From Desertibaculum subflavum (GTDB lineage: Bacteria; Pseudomonadota; Alphaproteobacteria; Ferrovibrionales; Ferrovibrionaceae): DNA of 64,000 nt. The translations under genes and the position numbers were made by a program. The stretch lies in NCBI GenBank assembly GCA_003576705.1, contig QOZS01000010.1:1-64000 (forward strand), written 5' to 3'. This document shows positions 16,504-25,251 of this stretch, in pieces (position 1 is the first letter of the stretch; each line of letters starts with the position of its first letter). The notes under the pieces are model-generated. The model ran no database searches. It was given only the letters and a program-made list of their open reading frames with translations, and had not been told where the DNA came from.

Positions 16504-18129
16504 TCAGGCGACGGCGAAGCCCTCGTAGCCGTTCGCCACCACGTCCTGGCATTTCTGCACATAGGCCGGGAAGCCGCCGATATAGGGCATGAAGATGCGC
16601 GGCTTGCCGGGGATGTTGGCGCCGACATACCAGGAACTGCAGGTCGAGCGCAGCGTCACACCGGCGACCTCGCGAACATGGCCGACCCAGGCCTCCTCCG
16701 CATCGACCGTCGCCTCAAGCTCGCGGCGGCCCTGGGCGCGAAGATGGGCCAGACAGTCGGCGATCCATTCCACATGCTGCTCGATCGAGGGCAGCATGTT
16801 GGTCAGCACCGACGGGCTGCCCGGGCCGGTGATGGTGAAGAGGTTGGGAAAGCCCGCGATGGTGAGGCCGAGATAGCTGCGCGGCCCTTCCGCCCACTTG
16901 TCCTTCAGCGGGCGCCCGCCGCGGCCGCGGATATCGATGCGGAGCAGCGCGCCGGTCATGGCGTCGAAGCCGGTGGCGAAGACGATGGCATCGACCTCGT
17001 AGTCGCGCCCCGCAACGCGGAGTCCGGTCGGCGTGATCTCCTCGATCGGCGTCTCGCTAACATCGACGAGGGTGACGTTCGGCCGGTTGAAGGTGGCGTA
17101 ATAGTCGGTATCGACGCAGAGCCGCTTGCAGCCGATCACGTTCTTGGGCGACAGCAACTCGGCCACCTTCGGGTCCTTGACGATCGCGCGGATCTTGTCG
17201 CGCACGAAGTTTGCCGCCAGCTCGTTCGCCTCCGCCTTCAGCAGCAGGTCGATATAGGAACCCATGAAGGGGATGCCGCCTTCCGCCCAGCGCCGCTCGA
17301 ACTCTTGCTGGCGCTCCTCCTCCGACACTCCCAGCGCCGAGCGCATGTTGATGCGGAGATCGATGCCGGCGGGCAAGGTCTTGGCGCGTGCGCGCATGGC
17401 GGGATAGTCCGCCTTCACGGCGCGCTTGTATTCGGGATCAAGCGGGCGGTTACGCGCCGGCACGGTGTAGTTCGGCGTGCGCTGGAACACGTAGAGGTGC
17501 TTCGCCTGCTCGGCGACGATCGGGATCGACTGGATGGCGGAAGAGCCGGTGCCGATCACCGCGACGCGCTGGTCGGAAAAGTCGACGCCTTCATGCGGCC
17601 AATGGCCGGTGTGGTAGGTCGCGCCTTTGAAGCTGTCGATGCCCTTGATGCCGGGCTTGTTGGAGGCCGAGAGGCAGCCGGTCGCCATGACCACGAAGCC
17701 GGCCGAGACGCGATCGCCCTGGTCGGTCGTGACGGTCCAACGCGCCGTGCCTTCGTCGTAATGCGCCGCGGTCACGCGGGTGTTGAAACGGATGTCGCGC
17801 TTCAGGTCGAAGCGATCGGCGACGTGATTGGCATAGGCGAGGATCTCGGGCTGCGGCGCGTAGCGCTCGGTCCATTCCCAGTCCTGCTGCAGCTCGGGCG
17901 AGAACTGGAAGGAGTACTGCATGCTCTCGACGTCGCAGCGCGCGCCGGGATAGCGGTTCCAGTACCAGGTGCCGCCGACGCCGCTGCCGGTCTCGAACAC
18001 GCGCACTGTAAAGCCCATGCCGCGCAGGCGATGCAGCATGTACATGCCGGCGAAGCCGGCGCCGACCACCACCACGTCGACCGTCTGCGTCGCGCCGTTC
18101 ACGGCTTCCTTGTTGTCTGACGCCTGCAT
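16504..18129 (-). CDS. Baeyer-Villiger-type flavin monooxygenase
   Basis: 541 residues from the ATG at 18129, preceded by GGAGGAAAT; an upstream extension to 18213 is not supported. Two Rossmann motifs are present: GAGFAG at residues 23-28 for FAD and GTGSSAIQS near 185 for NADPH. Between them lies FKGATYHTGHWP, which fits the Baeyer-Villiger fingerprint F-x-G-x-x-x-H-x-x-x-W-P. Such enzymes insert one oxygen next to a ketone, making an ester or lactone. Downstream of a luciferase-like monooxygenase and an epoxide hydrolase, it would suit breakdown of a cyclic or terpenoid compound. Confidence 0.93.
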   Translation of the reverse strand: MQASDNKEAVNGATQTVDVVVVGAGFAGMYMLHRLRGMGFTVRVFETGSGVGGTWYWNRYPGARCDVESMQYSFQFSPELQQDWEWTERYAPQPEILAYANHVADRFDLKRDIRFNTRVTAAHYDEGTARWTVTTDQGDRVSAGFVVMATGCLSASNKPGIKGIDSFKGATYHTGHWPHEGVDFSDQRVAVIGTGSSAIQSIPIVAEQAKHLYVFQRTPNYTVPARNRPLDPEYKRAVKADYPAMRARAKTLPAGIDLRINMRSALGVSEEERQQEFERRWAEGGIPFMGSYIDLLLKAEANELAANFVRDKIRAIVKDPKVAELLSPKNVIGCKRLCVDTDYYATFNRPNVTLVDVSETPIEEITPTGLRVAGRDYEVDAIVFATGFDAMTGALLRIDIRGRGGRPLKDKWAEGPRSYLGLTIAGFPNLFTITGPGSPSVLTNMLPSIEQHVEWIADCLAHLRAQGRRELEATVDAEEAWVGHVREVAGVTLRSTCSSWYVGANIPGKPRIFMPYIGGFPAYVQKCQDVVANGYEGFAVA

Positions 18130-18161
18130 ATTTCCTCCGTCACTTTCTTGCTTGTACGAAC

Positions 18162-19427
18162 TCAGCCGGCCTTCTTCGCGTCCTCCGCCGAGGGAACGAC
18201 GCCGGGACGCCACCCGCCGCCCTGCGCCTGATTCTGCATCTGCTGCATGGTGACGGCCATCGCGGCTTCCGCCGTCGCGTTGCCCTTGACCGCGGCGACG
18301 ATGGAGGCGACGCGGCCGGTCATCAGCTCCTGCTTGTTGGCGGCGAGGTATTCGGCCGAGGCCTTCTGGTTCTGCGTATAGCCGTTCAGCTCCGGCACGA
18401 CATAGCGGGCGAACAGCTCCCAGGAGCGCAGGGTCGCCTCGCGGTTGGCCCAGTCATGCGCGAAGCCCATGACGACGCCAAAGCCGCCCGTGACTTTCTG
18501 CAGATCGCGGATCGCCTTCACCAGGTCATCCGGCGTGCCGATCACCGAGGCGCCGACGCCGCTGCCGCGGGCGCCGTTCACCTGGGCCAGCAGCTCGTGC
18601 TTGTCGTCCACCGCGGTCGCGCCGGGCCGGCCGAGCACGCGGACATTGTACTCGTTGTGCCACCATTGCAGCCCGTCGATCGCCTCGCGCTCCGCCTGCT
18701 CGCGCGATTCCGCGAGGTGCCAGGACATCAGGACGCGCCAGTTGCGCCGGTCGACCGTCTTGCCGTGCTTCTTCGCCGCTTCCTCGGCAAAGCCCCACTG
18801 CACCGGCAAGGCCTGCAAGCCCTCGGTCGAGGTCGAGGCGATGGAGAGCACGCCCATGCCGTATTTGCCGGCGAGCTGCATGCCGGAGGGGCTGATCGAC
18901 GAGGCGGCCGCCATCGGGATCTCCTCCTGCAGCGGGAGAAGCTGAAGCTGGGCGTCGTTGATCTGGAACCAGTCGCACTTGTAGCTGAGCCGCTCGCCGG
19001 AGAAGAGGCGCACGATGATGCCGAGCGCCTCGTCCTGGCGGTCGCGCAACAGGGTCTGGTCGATGCCGAATGTACGCGCATCCGAAGGCAGGGCGCCCGG
19101 GCCGGAGCCGAACAGCACGCGACCGCCGGTCATGTAATCGAGCTGGACGATGCGCTGCGCCACGTTGAACGGGTGGTGATAGGGCAACGAGACCACGCCG
19201 GTGCCGAGGCGGATGCGCTGCGTGCGCTGCGCCGCCGCCGCGAGGAACATCTCCGGCGAGGCGATCATCTCCCAGCCGGAGGAATGGTGCTCGCCGCACC
19301 AGAACTCGTCGAAGCCGAGCCGGTCGAGATGCGCGACGAAGTCCAGGTCGCGCTGGAACTGCAGGGCCGGATGCTCGCCGACCGGATGGTGCGGGGCCAG
19401 AAAGGCCCCGAACTTGAGACGCTTCAC
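18162..19427 (-). CDS. Luciferase-like FMN/flavin monooxygenase (limonene monooxygenase-like)
   Basis: About 421 residues. I favour the GTG at 19427 because AAGGAGG lies 7 nt upstream of it but only 1 nt from the ATG at 19433. The TIM-barrel luciferase fold is clear: LDRLGFDEFWCGEHHS, RIRLGTGVVSLPYHHPFNVAQR, DYMTGGRVLFGSGPGALPSD. The long C-terminal part resembles LimB-type and alkane-type monooxygenases, which need a separate flavin reductase not seen in the window. It is the second gene of the catabolic operon, 82 bp from the epoxide hydrolase and 32 bp before the Baeyer-Villiger gene. Confidence 0.9.
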   Translation of the reverse strand: MKRLKFGAFLAPHHPVGEHPALQFQRDLDFVAHLDRLGFDEFWCGEHHSSGWEMIASPEMFLAAAAQRTQRIRLGTGVVSLPYHHPFNVAQRIVQLDYMTGGRVLFGSGPGALPSDARTFGIDQTLLRDRQDEALGIIVRLFSGERLSYKCDWFQINDAQLQLLPLQEEIPMAAASSISPSGMQLAGKYGMGVLSIASTSTEGLQALPVQWGFAEEAAKKHGKTVDRRNWRVLMSWHLAESREQAEREAIDGLQWWHNEYNVRVLGRPGATAVDDKHELLAQVNGARGSGVGASVIGTPDDLVKAIRDLQKVTGGFGVVMGFAHDWANREATLRSWELFARYVVPELNGYTQNQKASAEYLAANKQELMTGRVASIVAAVKGNATAEAAMAVTMQQMQNQAQGGGWRPGVVPSAEDAKKAG

Positions 19428-19509
19428 GGGCATTCCTCCTTGGCCCTTACCGGCCTTGGCCCAGATTAGGGAGCGCGGCGACGCTCCTGTCCAGATGCAT
19501 CCGCCGCCC

Positions 19510-20544
19510 TCAGCCGACCGGCCAGCCGGTGGGCGCCCAGGTGGCGAGCCAGTGCACCAGCGCCCGGTTCACTTCGAGCGGCTTTTCCTGTGCCATCCAA
19601 TGGCCGGAATTGATCACGACCCTTGTCAGGTCGCTGCATTTCTCGCCCATCGGCTCGGCCAGGCGGGAGGCGACCGCCTCGCAGACGTAATCGTAGCGCG
19701 CGGCGAGGAACAGGACCGGAATGTCCAGCCGGCCGTCGTTCAGCGCCTTGGCGGTATAGGCGGCATTGGCCTCGTGGTTCATGTACCAGGAATCCGGCCC
19801 GAAGAAGCCGTTGCGCTCCAGCGCCGCGGCATAGGTGCGAAGATCCTGCTCGGTCACCACATCGGCGTCGCGCGGCACGTCCGGCGCCGCGCCCTTGCCG
19901 CCGAACCAGCCGCTGTTCTTGCGCACATAGGCGGTCAGCGCGGGGCGCAACTGGCCTTCCCAATTGCCCTTGCGGAAGATCGCCTTGACGGTGTTGTAGG
20001 GATTGGCCTCGAAACCCTTGGTCGCCTTCTCGAAGCTCTCCTCGTAGAAGCGCATGTATTCCCACTGGCCGGCCGGAAACTCCGCTTCCGGATAGATCGC
20101 GCGATCGATCAGCGGCAGCACGGCGTCGAGGCCGCGCTCGAGAGTCCAGTACGGCACGCAGAGCGAGGCGACCGCGGTGCAGAGCTCCGGATGGTGGCTC
20201 GCCAGGCTCCACACCACCGGGCTGCCCCAATCGTGCCCGACCCAGACGGCGCGCTCGCGCCCGAGATGGGCCAGCAGCTCGCGCATATCCTCGACGATCG
20301 GCTCCAGCGCATAGTCTTCGTGCCGGGCGTAGACGCTGGAGCGGCCATAGCCCCGCATGTCCGGCGCGATGGCGCGGAAGCCGAGGGCGGCGAAGGCCGG
20401 CAACTGGTGCCGCCAGCTGAGCGAAAGCTCGGGCCAGCCATGCACGAAAATGATGAGCGGCCCGTCCTCGAGCCCGGCCGCCAGATAAAAGGTGGTGTGG
20501 CGCGACGACTTCGCCACATGCTCGGTCACGGCAATCGGATGCAT
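19510..20544 (-). CDS. Alpha/beta-fold epoxide hydrolase
   Basis: 344 residues from the ATG at 20544 (GGGAG about 10 nt upstream); the longer open frame to 20946 reads antisense to the next gene and is not used. Signature elements are FVHGWPELSLSWRHQ (oxyanion HGWP), DMRGYGRSS and GHDWGSPVVWSLA with the nucleophile Asp, the pattern of soluble epoxide hydrolases and haloalkane dehalogenases. HGWP and the large cap region favour epoxide hydrolase, giving a vicinal diol. It is the promoter-proximal gene of the five-gene operon. Confidence 0.9.
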   Translation of the reverse strand: MHPIAVTEHVAKSSRHTTFYLAAGLEDGPLIIFVHGWPELSLSWRHQLPAFAALGFRAIAPDMRGYGRSSVYARHEDYALEPIVEDMRELLAHLGRERAVWVGHDWGSPVVWSLASHHPELCTAVASLCVPYWTLERGLDAVLPLIDRAIYPEAEFPAGQWEYMRFYEESFEKATKGFEANPYNTVKAIFRKGNWEGQLRPALTAYVRKNSGWFGGKGAAPDVPRDADVVTEQDLRTYAAALERNGFFGPDSWYMNHEANAAYTAKALNDGRLDIPVLFLAARYDYVCEAVASRLAEPMGEKCSDLTRVVINSGHWMAQEKPLEVNRALVHWLATWAPTGWPVG

Positions 20545-20650
20545 GGCACTCGCTCTCCCGGCAAGAGTCGGGGCAGAGATTGAAGGCTGATGCGCGCGGA
20601 TGCCAGCCTGACGGCTTCCCGCGGCGGGCCGGGTGGGGCATATTGGCGTC

Positions 20651-21499
20651 ATGCACAAAACCAAAGGCTGGACTCTTTTGCTGGCGCTGGCGGCGCTGCT
20701 CGCGCTGTCGTTGCCGGGCGCGGCGGACGCGCGCTGCGGCGAGGTGCTGCAGATCAGCGGGGATGGCGGCGACAGCTTCCGCGCCGCACTTGCAGTACCT
20801 GAAAATGCTGCCCCGGTAGCGGCGCTGATTTTGCTGCCGGGCGGGGCCGGTGCGGTGCGGCTGGACGACGAAGGCTGCCCGCGCAGCCTGGCCGGCAACT
20901 CGCTCGTCCGTTCGATACCGCTGTTCCGCGCCGCCGGCGCCGCCACCGCGCTGGCCGACGCGCCCGCCGAGTTTCAAGGCCGCGACGGGCTGGGCGGCCA
21001 CCGCATCGAGCCGCGCCATGCAGCGGCGATCGCCGCCCTGGTGCGCGAGCTGCGCCGACGGATCGACGCGCCGGTCTGGATCGTCGGCACCAGCCGGGGC
21101 GCCATCTCGGCGGCCAATGCGGCAAGCCGCCTTGCCGGCGATGCGGCGGCGGACGGCGTGGTGCTGACCTCGCCGGTGACGGTGGGATCGCGCGGGGCGC
21201 TGCCCTGGACCTCGCAGTCGGTGTTCGACCTGCCGCTGGAGCGCATTCGCCTGCCCTTGCTGGTGGTGGGCCACGAGGGCGACAAATGCCTGCGCTCCCC
21301 GTCCTCGAACCTGGCCCGCATCGCCGCCGCCGCGTCGAGCCCGCGCAAGCAGGTGGCGGTGGTGACCGGCGGCCCCGGCTCGCGCTTCGCCACGCCCGAT
21401 CTCGGTGCCTGCGAGGGCCGTGAGCCGCACGGCTTCGTCGAGCAGGAAGCCGCCCTGGCCGCCGGCATCCTGCGCTTCGTACGCGGCGGGAATTTCTGA
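20651..21499 (+). CDS. Exported alpha/beta hydrolase
   Basis: 282 residues from ATG 20651. Residues 1-28 form a signal peptide (basic MHKTKGW, a hydrophobic Leu/Ala core, cleavage near ADA-R). The mature chain shows an alpha/beta hydrolase core: ALILLPGGAGAVRL near residue 60 and the nucleophile elbow GTSRGAIS near 153; GHEGDKC and the C-terminal PHGF supply the likely Asp and His. Probably a periplasmic esterase or peptidase-like enzyme. It is divergent from the epoxide hydrolase gene. Confidence 0.82.
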   Translation: MHKTKGWTLLLALAALLALSLPGAADARCGEVLQISGDGGDSFRAALAVPENAAPVAALILLPGGAGAVRLDDEGCPRSLAGNSLVRSIPLFRAAGAATALADAPAEFQGRDGLGGHRIEPRHAAAIAALVRELRRRIDAPVWIVGTSRGAISAANAASRLAGDAAADGVVLTSPVTVGSRGALPWTSQSVFDLPLERIRLPLLVVGHEGDKCLRSPSSNLARIAAAASSPRKQVAVVTGGPGSRFATPDLGACEGREPHGFVEQEAALAAGILRFVRGGNF

Positions 21500-21579
21500 C
21501 CTCACCTCAGCGCGGCGGGAACGGCATCAGCCGCCCACCGTTAGCCCCGCATGCACGGCAAGCACGGGGCAGGTGAGGC

Positions 21580-24090
21580 ATGACAAAGGCCCGCGCAGCG
21601 GCCGAGCAGGTGCGGGAGCGGCCCGCCCGGTCGCGACCCGGCAAGCTCGGCACCATCATCGTCACCGGCAGCGGGGGCTTCCTCGGCAATGCCATCATCG
21701 AGCGGCTGGCCGGCCGCTTCGACGTCGTGGGCCTGGACTTCAAAGTGCCGCCCCGCGCCGCGCCGGAGCTCGAGACGATCCGCACCGATCTTTCCGATCC
21801 GGGCAGCGTCAACGCTGCGGTCGACCGGATCCGCGTCTCGCGCGGGCCGCGGATCGTCGCCGTCATCCATCTCGCCGCCTATTACGACCTCTCCGGCGAC
21901 CCGAATCCGATGTACGGCAAGGTGACGGTCGAGGGCACGCGCAATCTGGTGCGCGCGCTGCGCGGGATGCAGGTGGAGCAGTTCGTCTACGCCAGCACCA
22001 TCCTGGTGCATGCGCCGACCGAGCCCGGCCGGCCGATCGACGAGGACTGGCCAATCGATCCCGCCACGCCCTACCCGCAATCGAAAGCCGAGGCGGAAGA
22101 CGTGCTGCGCGAGGAGCGCGGCGACATGCCGGTCGTCATCATGCGCTGTGCCGGTGTCTACAGCGACGACGGCGGCGCCGCCTTCCTGGCGCAGCAGATC
22201 GCCAACATCTTCGAGCAACGGATGATAAGCCGGCTCTATCCGGGCAAGCTGGAAAGCGGCCAGCCCTACCTGCATATCGACGACCTGGTGACGGCCATCG
22301 CCCAGGCAGTGGAGCGGCGTGCCGAGCTGCCGCCCGCGACCACCTTGCTGATCGGCGAGCCGGAGACGCTGTCCTATGGCGAGCTGCAGGCGCGGATCGG
22401 CGAGCTGATCCACGGGCAGCCCTGGGACACGCGCGAGATCCCGCCGGAATTCGCCGAGTTGGGGCAGTGGCTGCAGGAAGACGTGCTGGACCTGGATCCC
22501 TTCGTGCAGCCCTGGATGATCGACCAGGCGAGCTATCACCTGGAGCTCGACATCGCGCGCGCCAGGAAGCTGCTCGGCTGGACGCCGAAGCATTCGCTGC
22601 GCGAGACGCTGCCGACGATGATCGCGCGGCTGAAGGAAGATCCCGCTGGCTGGTACCGGCGCAACAAGTTGAACCCGGCGGCCGTCGCGGCGGCGCGGAT
22701 CGACCGGCGCGAAAGCGGAAGGTCGGACGAGGCGCAGCAGCGCCGCGCCGAGCGAAAGATGCGCGAGGCGGATGCGCGGTCGCGCTGGGCCGCACTCGCC
22801 AATGCCGGGCTGGGCCTGTGGCTAATCGGCAGCCCCTTCGTGTTCGGCCTGTTCGGCGCCGCGGCCCCGGGCGACCGCCTGACAGGATGGAACGAGCTCG
22901 CCTGCGGCGCTCTGCTGGCGGCGCTGGCCGTACTCGCGCTCGACGAGCGGCGGCGCTGGCTCGATTGGGCGATCGCTCTGCTCGGCACCTGGCTGATGAC
23001 GGCACCGCTGGTGTTCTGGACCACCAGTGCGGCCGCCTATGCGAATGACAGCGCCGCCGGCGCCCTGGCGGTGCTGTTCGCCGTGGTGCTGCGCCGGCCG
23101 CCCGGCATCGCGCCGGAAGCGCTCGCCGCGGCGAGCGACATGCCGGCGGGATGGACCTATTCGCCCTCGCTCTATTCGCAGCGCCTGCCGATCGTGGCGC
23201 TGGCCCTGATCGGCTTCCTCGTCTCGCGCTATCTGGCGGCGTTCCAGCTCGGCCATATCGACGCCGTGTGGGATCCGTTCTTCGGCCAGGGGACAGAGCG
23301 CATCATCACCTCCTATGTCTCGGAGGCCTGGCCCATCCCGGATGCCGGCGTCGGCGCGGTGACCTACCTGATCGAGGCGATGACCGGCCTGATCGGCGAC
23401 CGCCGGCGCTGGCGCACCATGCCGTGGCTGGTGCTGGCCTTCGGCCTGATGATCGTGCCGCTCGGCGGTGTCAGCATCTTCTTCATCATGATCCAGCCGG
23501 TGCTGCTCGGCGACTGGTGCACGATCTGCCTCGCCACCGCGGCAATCAGCGTGATCATGATCCCCTATTCGCTGGACGAGCTGCTGGCCACGGCGCAGTT
23601 CCTGCTGCGCGCCCGCCGCGCCGGGCTGCCGTTCTGGCGCACCTTCTGGCGCGGCGGCGTCCTGCCCGGCGAGCCGAGCGACCCTTCGCCCGATATCGAT
23701 GCGCCGGCGGGCCAGGTGGTGCGCGATTTTCTGGTCGGCGGCGTCATGTTTCCGCCGAACCTGGTGGCCTGCATCGCGATCGGCGTCCTGCTGATGCTGA
23801 CCCGCATGCTGACCGGGGCCGAGGGCGCGCTGGCCGATAGCGACCATCTGGTCGGCTGCTTCGTCATCACCCTGACGGTGGTCGCGCTGGCCGGCATGGC
23901 GCGGGCAGTGCGGTTCGCGAACCTGCCGCTTGGCGCCTGGCTGATCGCCTCGCCCTTCCTGCTGAGCGGGGGCAGCACATCGGCCATGGCGTTCGACATC
24001 GTGGCCGGTCTTCTGCTCATCGCGCTGAGCCTGCCGCGGGGCGACCTCGGCGGCGATCACTATGGCGGATGGGACAGAGCGGTCGTGTGA
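21580..24090 (+). CDS. NAD-dependent epimerase fused to SPW-repeat and VKOR-like membrane domains
   Basis: 836 residues, an unusual fusion. Residues 20-330 are an extended short-chain epimerase: VTGSGGFLGNAI (NAD site), VIHLAAYYDLSG, and YPQSKAEAE in place of the usual Y-x-x-x-K. After a charged linker (around 360-400) comes a membrane part. WAALANAGLGLWLIGSPFVFG is an SPW repeat, a second SPW-like segment LPLGAWLIASPFLLSG is near the C-terminus, and between them is a VKOR-like four-helix region with the redox pair WCTIC near residue 650. The membrane half may form or transfer disulfides; the soluble half suggests a quinone-, sugar- or steroid-linked step. Function unknown. Confidence 0.8.
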   Translation: MTKARAAAEQVRERPARSRPGKLGTIIVTGSGGFLGNAIIERLAGRFDVVGLDFKVPPRAAPELETIRTDLSDPGSVNAAVDRIRVSRGPRIVAVIHLAAYYDLSGDPNPMYGKVTVEGTRNLVRALRGMQVEQFVYASTILVHAPTEPGRPIDEDWPIDPATPYPQSKAEAEDVLREERGDMPVVIMRCAGVYSDDGGAAFLAQQIANIFEQRMISRLYPGKLESGQPYLHIDDLVTAIAQAVERRAELPPATTLLIGEPETLSYGELQARIGELIHGQPWDTREIPPEFAELGQWLQEDVLDLDPFVQPWMIDQASYHLELDIARARKLLGWTPKHSLRETLPTMIARLKEDPAGWYRRNKLNPAAVAAARIDRRESGRSDEAQQRRAERKMREADARSRWAALANAGLGLWLIGSPFVFGLFGAAAPGDRLTGWNELACGALLAALAVLALDERRRWLDWAIALLGTWLMTAPLVFWTTSAAAYANDSAAGALAVLFAVVLRRPPGIAPEALAAASDMPAGWTYSPSLYSQRLPIVALALIGFLVSRYLAAFQLGHIDAVWDPFFGQGTERIITSYVSEAWPIPDAGVGAVTYLIEAMTGLIGDRRRWRTMPWLVLAFGLMIVPLGGVSIFFIMIQPVLLGDWCTICLATAAISVIMIPYSLDELLATAQFLLRARRAGLPFWRTFWRGGVLPGEPSDPSPDIDAPAGQVVRDFLVGGVMFPPNLVACIAIGVLLMLTRMLTGAEGALADSDHLVGCFVITLTVVALAGMARAVRFANLPLGAWLIASPFLLSGGSTSAMAFDIVAGLLLIALSLPRGDLGGDHYGGWDRAVV

Positions 24091-24105
24091 TGGTCACAAA
24101 CGAAA

Positions 24106-24133
24106 GGCCGGCCGCCCTTGCGGACGGCCGGCC
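24106..24133. terminator. Hairpin terminator between convergent genes
   Basis: GGCCGGCCG (24106-24114) pairs with CGGCCGGCC (24125-24133). On the minus strand the hairpin is followed by TTTCGTTTG, so it can terminate the small secreted-protein gene and possibly the fusion gene from the other side. Confidence 0.6.
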
Positions 24134-24154
24134 TGCTGCTGGGTTGGACCGCGC

Positions 24155-24601
24155 TCAGCCGCTCACTTCGCGCACGGCGCCGGTGCGGGCATCGATCTCC
24201 ACCACGACCATCCTGCCGTCGCGCGTGGCACGGCCGCGATAGGTATCGCCGGTACGGACCAGACCTAGGACATTGCTGTAGCCGCGCGATTGCAAGGCGG
24301 TGCTGGCTTCCGAAGGCGTGTTGACCGGCCCGCTGGCGCGTGGCTGGGTGGTGCCGGGCGAGGTCGTGCCCGGTGACGTGGTGCCCGGCGAAGCGCCATC
24401 GGTGCCGCGCGGGCTGTTCTGCAGCGCGCCGCCCGGCGCCGGCTGCGTTCCCATGCCGGGATTGGTGCCGGGGCCGGATGGCGCGCCGGAACCGCTGCCC
24501 CCGCCGGCGCCGCCGCTGCTGCCGGCACCTGCCGCGAAGGCGGCCGGCGCCGCGCCCAACATCAAGGCAACCACGGAAAGTGCTGCAAATCGCTTCATCA
24601 T
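24155..24601 (-). CDS. Small secreted protein with low-complexity linker and PepSY-like end
   Basis: 148 residues. A signal peptide (MMKRFAALSVVALMLGAAPAAFA) is followed by a Gly/Ser/Pro/Thr-rich segment with a threefold S-P-G-T-T repeat. A 55-residue C-terminal domain contains ALQSRGYSNVLGLVRTGDTYRGRATRDGR and VVVEIDARTGAV, the pattern of PepSY-like modules that bind or inhibit periplasmic partners. GGAG lies 7 nt before the first ATG. No clear neighbour relationship. Confidence 0.7.
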   Translation of the reverse strand: MMKRFAALSVVALMLGAAPAAFAAGAGSSGGAGGGSGSGAPSGPGTNPGMGTQPAPGGALQNSPRGTDGASPGTTSPGTTSPGTTQPRASGPVNTPSEASTALQSRGYSNVLGLVRTGDTYRGRATRDGRMVVVEIDARTGAVREVSG

Positions 24602-24748
24602 GAGACTACTCCACTGAATTGAACGATCGGGCGATGCACGACGGCCACAGCCGCCCGCCGCCGCGACCGCTCAATGAACGCTGCAATGCTTCGTTCCTAC
24701 GGCCGTGCCAGGGCCACGACGTGGTCACACCGCTCTCACGGCGGAGGT

Positions 24749-25192
24749 TCAGGCCGCCGGCGCGATGAGGGCGAGGCCGCTTTCCGGATCGTGCTTCTTG
24801 CGGAGATGCACGGGCGATTCGGTGAGGATCACTTCCAGCGTGGGGCGCACATGTGCCTCGGCCAGGTGGCCGGCCATGGCCGTGCCGTCGCGCCGGCCGA
24901 CCACGAGGTGGATATGCACGGCCGGCTTGCCGTCCGGGCCCAGCGCCACGTCGCCGATCAGGGACGCGACCTCGACCTGCTCACGCACGGGGATGTGCTG
25001 GTACTGCTTGGCCTGCCAGTCGAAATAGGCGAGCACGACATCGCTGAGCGCGCCGATGGCGGTGATCTGCGCCGCCGACAGGCGCTCGCGCGCGGCGAAA
25101 TCCCTCAGGGTGCTCATCACCTCGTCGCCGGTCTGCATGATCACGGCGAAGGTGCGCTGGCCTTCATCCTGGTGCAGCAGCTTGGTCTGCAT
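24749..25192 (-). CDS. PPC/DUF296 domain protein
   Basis: 147 residues from ATG 25192 with GGGAG upstream. The PPC fold pattern is visible: FAVIMQTGDEVMSTLRDFAARERLSAAQITAIGALSDVVLAYFD, SLIGDVAL, and the metal-binding HIHLVVGRRDGTAMAGHLAEAHV. In bacteria these stand-alone PPC proteins have a conserved His cluster and unknown activity; in plants the same domain occurs in AT-hook proteins. It lies 59 bp downstream of nnrS on the same strand and may belong to the nitrate cluster. Confidence 0.85.
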   Translation of the reverse strand: MQTKLLHQDEGQRTFAVIMQTGDEVMSTLRDFAARERLSAAQITAIGALSDVVLAYFDWQAKQYQHIPVREQVEVASLIGDVALGPDGKPAVHIHLVVGRRDGTAMAGHLAEAHVRPTLEVILTESPVHLRKKHDPESGLALIAPAA

Positions 25193-25251
25193 GGCTGGCT
25201 CTCCCGCGGCTGAGCCAGAGTCAACGCGAGGCGGCGGGGGTGGTTCCCGGG

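Noticed and set aside
20545-20946. N-terminal extension of the epoxide hydrolase
   Set aside because: The extension is antisense to the exported hydrolase gene, is Ala/Ser/Pro-rich, and the ATG at 20544 begins exactly where the family alignment starts.
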